Assembly: GCA_019456185.1 (NCBI GenBank)
Contig: VRUH01000026.1
Span: 1 to 35,914 of the forward strand
DNA from: Candidatus Glassbacteria bacterium
GTDB lineage: Bacteria; Gemmatimonadota; Glassbacteria; GWA2-58-10
DNA: 35,914 bases
Direction: 5' to 3'
In this document: piece after piece, positions 15,374 to 21,600 of the stretch
How positions within the stretch are numbered: position 1 is the stretch's first letter
How the letters are laid out: the number at the start of each line of letters is the position of its first letter
The notes under the pieces: generated by a model
What the model saw: the letters and a program-made list of their open reading frames with translations, nothing else
What the model was told of the DNA's origin: nothing
Database searches by the model: none
Program-made: the position numbers and the translations under genes

Positions 15374-16714
15374 ATGGACGAAACTATTGTGGCGCTTTCC
15401 ACCGCCTGCGGGCTTGGCGCTGTCGCGGTTGTCAGGCTCAGCGGTCCTGATTCCTGGGCTGTAGCCCGCGGGATGGTCGCCGAGAGAAAAAAATTCGACA
15501 GCCTGGCCGAACGCGGGATGGCGCTGTTCGACCTGGTCAACCGCGACGGGGAACGGATCGACCGGGCGCTGGCGGTAAAATTCGCCGGGCCGCGCAGCTA
15601 CACGGGCGAGGATATTGTGGAGTTTCACTGCCACGGCGGCCTGGCGGTCAGCTCGGCGGTGATCGACACGGCCCGCCGCGGGGGAGCACGCAACGCCACG
15701 GCCGGCGAGTTCACCCGGCGGGCGTTCCTCAACGGCCGTCTGGACCTGGTCCAGGCCGAGGCTGTGGACAACCTGATCCACGCCCGCACGGAAGATGGAC
15801 GCAGGGCCGCGCTGGCCGGGCTTGACAGCGACCTGGGCGGCCGCGTGGAGCGGATGCGCGCCTCCCTGCTCGATATTCGTTCCGAACTCGAATACAGGAT
15901 TGATTTCCCGGACGAAGCCGGCCGGGAACACTCTCCCGAACGAATCGATATTTTTATCAGCAAGACAATCTCCAGCCTGGACAGCCTGCTGGCGGGAGCC
16001 GAGCGCGCCCTGATTGTCTCGCGCGGGGCGGTTACTGTTATCGCCGGGGCGCCCAATGTCGGCAAAAGCTCACTGTTCAACCGTCTGCTCGACGAGGAGC
16101 GCTCGATAGTAACCGGCTCGCCCGGCACCACCCGCGACGCGGTTGAGCGGGAAACTGTCCTGGACGGGCGGCTGATAAGGCTGGTGGACACCGCCGGACT
16201 CAGAGATGGCGGCGAAGAGGCCGAGAAAATCGGGGTGGAGTACGGCAGGAAGTATATTGCCGGCAGCGATGTGGTGGTCTTTGTCCACGAGGCCGGTGCT
16301 GATTTCGCGCGGGCCGAAAAGTCATTTCTGGCCGAGCACGGGGACAAAAAACTGGTGCGGGTGCTCAATAAAATCGATCTCCAGCCGGACGGGGCATCTC
16401 CGCCCGACGGCTATCTCCCGGTCTCCGCTAAAACCGGCGAGGGCCTAGACCGGCTTAAACAGGCGATTGCAGGCGCTGTTGAAAATACCGGCAGCGGGCC
16501 GGGTGATTCAGGATCGATGGTAACGAGCCTTCGGCAGAAAAAGCTGCTGGAGGAAGCGCGCGAGCTGCTCGAGGCTATCGAGACGGCAAACCCGCCTGAG
16601 CTGATCGCCGCGGATATCGGCGAGGTTTGCGACCGCCTGGGTGAGATCACCGGGCGGATCGCCGGCGAGGACGTGCTGGATTCGATATTCTCCAGGTTCT
16701 GTATCGGCAAGTAG
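15374..16714 (+). CDS. mnmE: tRNA uridine-5-carboxymethylaminomethyl GTPase MnmE
   Basis: 446 residues from ATG 15374. The N-terminal formyl-THF-binding domain (DETIVALSTACGLGAVAVVRLSG, read in two parts DETIVALSTA and CGLGAVAVVRLSG) is followed by helices. The inserted G domain has GAPNVGKSSL (G1), TTRD (G2), DTAGL (G3) and NKID (G4), and the protein ends with the invariant CIGK that carries the catalytic Cys. With MnmG it builds the cmnm5 group on U34 of tRNAs reading two-box codons, using GTP, FAD and methylene-THF. An in-frame start at 15335 is less likely because it would overlap the thiouridylase and extend beyond the conserved N-terminus. Part of a rightward operon 13658-18668. Confidence 0.97.
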   Translation: MDETIVALSTACGLGAVAVVRLSGPDSWAVARGMVAERKKFDSLAERGMALFDLVNRDGERIDRALAVKFAGPRSYTGEDIVEFHCHGGLAVSSAVIDTARRGGARNATAGEFTRRAFLNGRLDLVQAEAVDNLIHARTEDGRRAALAGLDSDLGGRVERMRASLLDIRSELEYRIDFPDEAGREHSPERIDIFISKTISSLDSLLAGAERALIVSRGAVTVIAGAPNVGKSSLFNRLLDEERSIVTGSPGTTRDAVERETVLDGRLIRLVDTAGLRDGGEEAEKIGVEYGRKYIAGSDVVVFVHEAGADFARAEKSFLAEHGDKKLVRVLNKIDLQPDGASPPDGYLPVSAKTGEGLDRLKQAIAGAVENTGSGPGDSGSMVTSLRQKKLLEEARELLEAIETANPPELIAADIGEVCDRLGEITGRIAGEDVLDSIFSRFCIGK

Positions 16715-16723
16715 GCGGAGCGA

Positions 16724-16739
16724 CGTTTCACGTGAAACA
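16724..16739. promoter_or_regulatory. parS site 1 (ParB-binding)
   Basis: CGTTTCACGTGAAACA matches 15 of 16 bases of the bacterial parS consensus TGTTTCACGTGAAACA, including the whole GTTTCACGTGAAAC core. It starts 10 bp after the mnmE stop. Confidence 0.88.
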
Positions 16740-16781
16740 TTCCACGTTCCCCCTCATTTCACGTTTCCACCTCATCTAACT

Positions 16782-16797
16782 TGTTTCACGTGAAACA
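16782..16797. promoter_or_regulatory. parS site 2 (ParB-binding), at the mnmG start
   Basis: TGTTTCACGTGAAACA, a perfect 16/16 parS. It ends two bases before the mnmG ATG and occupies the position of a ribosome-binding site. A half-site TTTCACGTTT lies between the two parS copies (about 16757). Loading of ParB here would organise the chromosome's centromere and might affect mnmG expression. Confidence 0.93.
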
Positions 16798-16799
16798 AC

Positions 16800-18668
16800 A
16801 TGAGCGAAAACAGCTTCGACATTGTCGTAATCGGGGCGGGCCACGCCGGAGTCGAGGCGGCGCGGGCGGCTTCGGCCGCCGGAGCCAGGGTGCTCCTGAT
16901 CACCAGCCGGCCGGATGCGATGGGCCAGATGTCGTGCAACCCGGCAATCGGCGGAGTGGCCAAGGGCCAGCTCGTGCGGGAAATCGATGCGCTCGGCGGG
17001 CTGATGGCCCGGGCCACCGACAGGGCCTCGATCCAGTTCCGCATGCTCAATACCAGCAAGGGACCCGCCGTGCGCTCCCCGCGCTCCCAGAGCGACCGCC
17101 GGCTGTATCTCGAGGCGGTCTCCGGGCTGGTCAGCCAGTTACCAGGCGTAACGGTTGCCGGGGCCACGGCCACCTCAATCGCGACCTCCGGCAACCGGGT
17201 AGCCGGCGTTCTCACCGACAGGGCCGGCTCATTCGACAGCAAGGCTGTCGTGCTGGCGGCCGGGACATTTCTCAACGGGACGATCAGGGTGGGGGACCGC
17301 GAACTCCCGGCTGGCCGGGCCGGTGACGCTTCCTCGATCGACCTGGCGCAAAACCTGAAAGAGCTGGGCCTCAGCCCTTTACGGTTCAAGACCGGCACCC
17401 CGCCCCGTATCGACCGCAAAAGAGTGAATCTGGAGGTCCTGGCCGAACAGCCCGGCGACGACCCCTCCTACCGCTTTTCCTTCTTCCACGACTGCGATAC
17501 ACTGCCCCAGGTAAGCTGCTGGCACGCGCGGACCTCTCCCCGTACACGCTCGCTGGTGATGGATAACCTCAAGCGCTCGAGCATGTACGGCGGCTGGATG
17601 GAGGGCACCGGCCCGCGCTACTGCCCCTCGATCGAGGACAAGTTTGTCAAATTCCCCGACCGCGACGCTCATCACCTGTTCCTGGAACCCGAGGGGCTGG
17701 ACACCGACGAGATGTATCTCAACGGACTTTCCAACAGCCTCCCGCTGGAGATACAGCAGCAACTGGTCAACAGTATCGAGGGGCTGGAGCTGGCCGGGAT
17801 TATCCGCCCGGGCTACGCAATCGAGTACGACTGCTACGACCCCACGGAGCTCGATCTTTCACTGCAAAGCCGTAAGGTGGCCGGTCTGTTTCTGGCCGGG
17901 CAGGTCAACGGGACCAGCGGGTACGAGGAAGCCGCGGGGCAGGGCCTCGCCGCCGGACTCAATGCCGCCCTGTTCATCCGCGGTGAGCAGCCGGTGATAT
18001 TCGACCGGGCGCAGAGTTACCTCGGAGTGCTGATCGATGATATCGTCACCTGCGGAGTGGACGAGCCCTACCGGCTGTTCAGCTCCCGCGCCGAATTCCG
18101 CTTGAGCCTGCGCCAGGACAACGCCGACCTCCGTCTCTCCCCGCTGGCCTATCGTCTCGGATTGATCACCGGCGAACAATACGAATCGGTGCTTGGCAAG
18201 CAGCGCCGCGCCGAGGAGCTGATCGAGCTATGCAGGGCAACGAGAGTGGGTCCGGAAAAAATCAATCCCCTGCTGCGCGAGGCCGGCAGCGCGGAGACAG
18301 GCGAAGCGCTGAGCGTGGAGAAAATCCTGCGGCGTCCCGAGATTGAGATCGGCGGGCTCTTTGCTCATCTCGACGGAGAGTTCGGCGGCCACCCCGCGGA
18401 GGTGCTGGCCCAGGTGGAAATGGAAATCAAGTACGCCGGATACATGGCGCGCGAACGCACCCGTCACGAACAAGCCGCCAGACTGGACCGGGTGAAAATT
18501 CCCGCCAGCCTCGACTACTCATCAATCCAGTCGCTTTCCACCGAGAGCCGTCAGCGGATTGCCGCCCGCCGGCCCGCCACGCTCGGACAAGCTTCGAGAA
18601 TCCCCGGTATCCGTCCGGGAGATATCACTTCGCTGATGGTGGCACTGAGCAGGAAAAAATCAAAATAA
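16800..18668 (+). CDS. mnmG: tRNA uridine-5-carboxymethylaminomethyl modification enzyme MnmG
   Basis: 622 residues, the normal family length. FAD-binding GAGHAGVEAA at 12-21, the GidA signatures CNPAIGGVAKGQL and LRFKTGTPPRID, LFLAGQVNGTSGYEEAAGQG (FAD domain 2), and a helical C-terminal domain (IPGIRPGDITSLM) that docks MnmE. It is the FAD partner of MnmE in forming cmnm5U34. Initiation is unusual: a perfect parS ends two bases before the ATG and no Shine-Dalgarno is visible, so translation may depend on coupling or on a weak site. It is convergent with queE. Confidence 0.98.
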   Translation: MSENSFDIVVIGAGHAGVEAARAASAAGARVLLITSRPDAMGQMSCNPAIGGVAKGQLVREIDALGGLMARATDRASIQFRMLNTSKGPAVRSPRSQSDRRLYLEAVSGLVSQLPGVTVAGATATSIATSGNRVAGVLTDRAGSFDSKAVVLAAGTFLNGTIRVGDRELPAGRAGDASSIDLAQNLKELGLSPLRFKTGTPPRIDRKRVNLEVLAEQPGDDPSYRFSFFHDCDTLPQVSCWHARTSPRTRSLVMDNLKRSSMYGGWMEGTGPRYCPSIEDKFVKFPDRDAHHLFLEPEGLDTDEMYLNGLSNSLPLEIQQQLVNSIEGLELAGIIRPGYAIEYDCYDPTELDLSLQSRKVAGLFLAGQVNGTSGYEEAAGQGLAAGLNAALFIRGEQPVIFDRAQSYLGVLIDDIVTCGVDEPYRLFSSRAEFRLSLRQDNADLRLSPLAYRLGLITGEQYESVLGKQRRAEELIELCRATRVGPEKINPLLREAGSAETGEALSVEKILRRPEIEIGGLFAHLDGEFGGHPAEVLAQVEMEIKYAGYMARERTRHEQAARLDRVKIPASLDYSSIQSLSTESRQRIAARRPATLGQASRIPGIRPGDITSLMVALSRKKSK

Positions 18669-18952
18669 GGCCCTCTGAGCCGCAGGCCCGCTTGAAAGTA
18701 CCCCCCCTCACGGGCAAACACGATCGCCCCTTTACGAAGCGTATCCAGAGCCAGCCAGATGCCGCCTGGGAGGCGTTCGGGACGGGACGAGTCAACACCA
18801 CAGCTAAAGCGGCGCTCCACCCAGCGATCTCTGCAAGCGCCGAGAGAGGCAAAACCGAATGGAGATGTGCCGGTGTTAGTTATGCGTATAACAGGCGGCA
18901 GAAGAAAGCGACGCTACGTATCTTATTGTATACCATGCGTTTATGCAGTTTT
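18669..18952. other. Intergenic region between convergent mnmG and queE
   Basis: 284 bp, with no gene or clear intrinsic terminator recognised. It is open in several frames on both strands, but none resembles a protein family or has a ribosome site. A short CGCCT/AGGCG hairpin lies near 18767-18779. The stretch could be a non-coding RNA or degraded sequence. Confidence 0.4.
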
Positions 18953-19594
18953 TTACCGGCCTCGCGGCTCGTCTGGCCAGATTTGCTTGTGGAGTTGAAG
19001 CTGAAGCCGCGCCGGCGGACGGTCCTCGACCATCCAGCCGGCCAGCTCGGCCGGGTCGAGACGGCCGGCCACCGGTGAAAAGATTATCCCGCACATTCTA
19101 TCGAGTTTCACCTTGGCGATTATCGACAGGGACCAGTCGTAATCCTCGCGGCCGGTCAGCACGAACTTGATCTCGTCATGCTGCTGGAGCAGGTCCAGAT
19201 TGCCCCAGTGGAATTTTTTTTTCGCTTTTGCTCCGGGAGGTTTAATATCAACCACTTTTTTCACCCGCTGGTCCAGCCTATCCATTAGCCGGGTCCCGCT
19301 GGTTTCGACCTGGACGGCGAATCCCTCCTCCAGCAGCGCCCGGCACAACTGGGGCAATTCCTCCTGCAGCATTGGCTCCCCGCCGGTCAGGATCACCCGG
19401 CCGGCTCCGTTTGCCCGGCAGATGGAAACCACCTGTTCGAGTTCGACAGGAGTGGACTCGCCGGTGCGTGCGTATTCGGTATCGCACCATTCGCAGTCGA
19501 CATCGCAGCCGGCGAAACGGATGAAAGTCGTGACCAGCCCCTGCCAGCTCGATTCACCGCTCAGGGAAACGAATGTCTCACAGATCTGCAGCAT
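18953..19594 (-). CDS. queE: 7-carboxy-7-deazaguanine synthase (radical SAM)
   Basis: 213 residues. The radical-SAM cluster is CDVDCEWC (Cys 30, 34, 37; CX3CX2C) after the QueE-specific start CETFVSLSGESSWQGLVTTF (substrate and SAM entry), with TGGEP at 70-74 for SAM binding and VDIKPPG for substrate. Converts 6-carboxy-tetrahydropterin to 7-carboxy-7-deazaguanine in the pathway to preQ0 and queuosine. No other que gene is present in the window. Downstream member of the leftward operon beginning at 26086, 40 nt after amrS. Queuosine is again a tRNA wobble modification, which matches the mnm genes it converges on. Confidence 0.93.
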   Translation of the reverse strand: MLQICETFVSLSGESSWQGLVTTFIRFAGCDVDCEWCDTEYARTGESTPVELEQVVSICRANGAGRVILTGGEPMLQEELPQLCRALLEEGFAVQVETSGTRLMDRLDQRVKKVVDIKPPGAKAKKKFHWGNLDLLQQHDEIKFVLTGREDYDWSLSIIAKVKLDRMCGIIFSPVAGRLDPAELAGWMVEDRPPARLQLQLHKQIWPDEPRGR

Positions 19595-19634
19595 AGCTTT
19601 CGTCTCTGATGGTTGTTCGCTGCGAAGCCGTAAC

Positions 19635-20648
19635 TCAGAACACGCCCGCGATCACAGAATTGCAGTTAGCGCAATGATTAGCGTCCACCAGGTTTCCGGC
19701 CGCCACGCTGTATCCCCGGCGCTCGATAACCGTCTGTCCGCATGACGGGCAGAACGTGCTTTCCGATTCATCGCCGGGAAGGTTACCCGCGTAGACATAG
19801 CGCAAACCAGCCTCACGCCCCGCATCCAAAGCACGGCGGATGCTGTCGTGGGGGGTGATGTCGCGGGCGGTGTAGCTGCTGTGCGGGAAAAAGCGGCTGA
19901 CGTGCCAGGGGATATCCCTGTCGAGCGAGGCGATGAACTCCGCAATCTGTCCCAGTTCACCACCGCTGTCGTTCATCTCCGGCACCACCAGGGTGGTCAC
20001 CTCGGTCCAGACACCGGCCGAATGAAGGGTGCGGATAGTTTCCAGTACGGGTTCCAGCCGTCCTTTCAGCACCTTGCGGTAGGTGTCGGGGTTGAACGCC
20101 TTGAGATCGATATTTGCCGCATCGATCAGCCCGCACAATTCCGCCAGCGGTTCGGTCTCGATAAAACCGTTGGAGACGATCGCCGAGCGTATCCCCCTGG
20201 CGCGGGCGGCGGCGGCCAGGTCGGCCATGTACTCGAAAAAGATTGTCGGCTCGGTATATGTGAAGCAGAGGCTGTGGCAGCCGGAGGCTACCGCCTCATC
20301 GGCAACGCGCTCCACCGGAGCGTCGTAGCCCGGCGGTGATTCGATACCCGTGCGCATGACCAGGCTGATTTCGTGGTTCTGGCAGAAGGGGCAGGACAGG
20401 TTGCAGCCGACAGTTGAGACGGAATATGCGAGGGAGCCGGGCAGGAAATGAAACAGCGGTTTTTTCTCGATAGGGTCCACGTGGCTGGCCGCCAGACGGC
20501 CATAGACCAAGCTGTACAGCTTCCCGTCACGGTTTTCCCGGACTCGGCAGACCCCTCGCTCACCGGGCGCAATCCGGCAGCGGTGAGGGCAGAGCCCGCA
20601 CTCCACGCCGCCCCCGTCGAGAGCCTGATAGTAGCCTGCTTCCCGCAT
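19635..20648 (-). CDS. amrS: AmmeMemoRadiSam-system radical SAM enzyme (AmrS-like)
   Basis: 337 residues. The radical-SAM motif VGCNLSCPFCQN (Cys 82, 86, 89) lies in a PFL-activase-like TIM barrel, with FTYTEPT and NGFIETEPLAEL. An N-terminal Cys cluster (17, 20, 24, 34) and a C-terminal CPSC...CANC zinc-ribbon-like pair are both typical of the AmrS group. The family is normally encoded with AmrA (AMMECR1) and AmrB (Memo); neither is in this window, so its substrate here is open. Starts three bases after the stop of the small Cys-rich gene. Confidence 0.88.
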   Translation of the reverse strand: MREAGYYQALDGGGVECGLCPHRCRIAPGERGVCRVRENRDGKLYSLVYGRLAASHVDPIEKKPLFHFLPGSLAYSVSTVGCNLSCPFCQNHEISLVMRTGIESPPGYDAPVERVADEAVASGCHSLCFTYTEPTIFFEYMADLAAAARARGIRSAIVSNGFIETEPLAELCGLIDAANIDLKAFNPDTYRKVLKGRLEPVLETIRTLHSAGVWTEVTTLVVPEMNDSGGELGQIAEFIASLDRDIPWHVSRFFPHSSYTARDITPHDSIRRALDAGREAGLRYVYAGNLPGDESESTFCPSCGQTVIERRGYSVAAGNLVDANHCANCNSVIAGVF

Positions 20649-20651
20649 GGC

Positions 20652-20981
20652 TCAACTCGACTTCTTTGCAGCCATCCGCTTGGCGGTGTCGAACCCGTAA
20701 GCCTGTTTCATCCGCTTGGCGTCAAGGAAATTCTTCTTCTCCTCGAGGCGGCGGATCACCTTGGCGACGTTGGCCAGGATCACCATCTCCCTTTTCTTCC
20801 AGACCTCCGGGAAAGCGCGAAAATCGAGTTCATCGCGCATTTTCTTGAATTTCTGTCCTCCGTCGGCCAGGTCACAGATCGCATCGCAGCTAGATTTATA
20901 GAAACAGGATTCGCCTTCCTGGAGATACTTGAACACCGGACACGACTCGTCCAGATGCACGAATTGTCCCTTGATCTGCAT
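20652..20981 (-). CDS. Small Cys-containing conserved-looking hypothetical protein
   Basis: 109 residues from ATG 20981, chosen because GAGGAG precedes it; the frame extends upstream to 21035 into the SPOR gene. Cysteines cluster in DESCPVFKYL, ESCFYKSSCDAICDLA (four Cys within ~35 residues), suggesting a metal or Fe-S site. The C-terminal half is basic and helical (KKMRDELDFRAFPEVWKKR, LEEKKNFLDAKRMKQAYG). No membrane segment. Packed between the SPOR lipoprotein (2-nt gap) and the AmrS-like enzyme (3-nt gap), so it may feed or assist the radical-SAM enzyme. Family not recognised. Confidence 0.75.
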   Translation of the reverse strand: MQIKGQFVHLDESCPVFKYLQEGESCFYKSSCDAICDLADGGQKFKKMRDELDFRAFPEVWKKREMVILANVAKVIRRLEEKKNFLDAKRMKQAYGFDTAKRMAAKKSS

Positions 20982-20983
20982 AG

Positions 20984-21559
20984 CTACTCCTCGCGTTGGA
21001 TCTGGTTGGGCGGGATCCGCGTCTGCACGATCCACGTATTTTTATACCCGTATGAAACAGCCCGGTCCCGCTCCCGTCCGGCGGAGACGAGGTTGTCGAA
21101 CGCGCCGATTCTCAGCACGTACTTTCCCTCGAGTTCCTCCAGATAAGCGGCTGTCCCGAACTCTCTCTCGACTCGTCCGACAATTCCGGCCAATTCATCC
21201 TTGTCTGTTGATGACGCCAACTGCACGCGCCAGCCCCAGACAGCTTCCGGGCTGAGAATCTCCGCCGATGACGGCCCCCGTCGCAGGGGAGGCTGTGCCG
21301 GCAGCAGCGCCTCAGCGGCTCCGGCGGGAGTTTTAGCCAGGAACAGCGTGTCCACGGGCAGGGCTGAATTCCAGAGCGAATCCAGCCGCCCCGAACTCTG
21401 CATCACCGGGGCGGCAGCCGGTGTCCGCGACGGTCTCATGCGGTCCAAAACACCGCAACCGCCGGTTGCGACCACGGCCGCCAGCACAGTCCAGAGCATT
21501 ATCCGGCCGGCGATTTTCAGCTTTACTCCCGGCAATCTTAGTTTGCAATTCATCATCAT
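20984..21559 (-). CDS. SPOR-domain lipoprotein
   Basis: About 191 residues; three consecutive Met codons make the exact start uncertain and no good ribosome site is seen. A transmembrane-like leader IMLWTVLAAVVATGGC ends at a Cys, consistent with a lipoprotein signal. A Pro/Ala-rich linker follows. The last ~75 residues form a SPOR domain (WGWRVQLASSTDKDELAGIV, then YVLRIGAFDNLVSAGRERD), which binds denuded peptidoglycan at division sites. It lies between the eight-repeat protein and the small Cys-rich gene in the leftward operon. Confidence 0.85.
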   Translation of the reverse strand: MMMNCKLRLPGVKLKIAGRIMLWTVLAAVVATGGCGVLDRMRPSRTPAAAPVMQSSGRLDSLWNSALPVDTLFLAKTPAGAAEALLPAQPPLRRGPSSAEILSPEAVWGWRVQLASSTDKDELAGIVGRVEREFGTAAYLEELEGKYVLRIGAFDNLVSAGRERDRAVSYGYKNTWIVQTRIPPNQIQREE

Positions 21560-21600
21560 TTAAAATATAACAGGCTGTCAACAAGGAAGAAAGCACCTTA

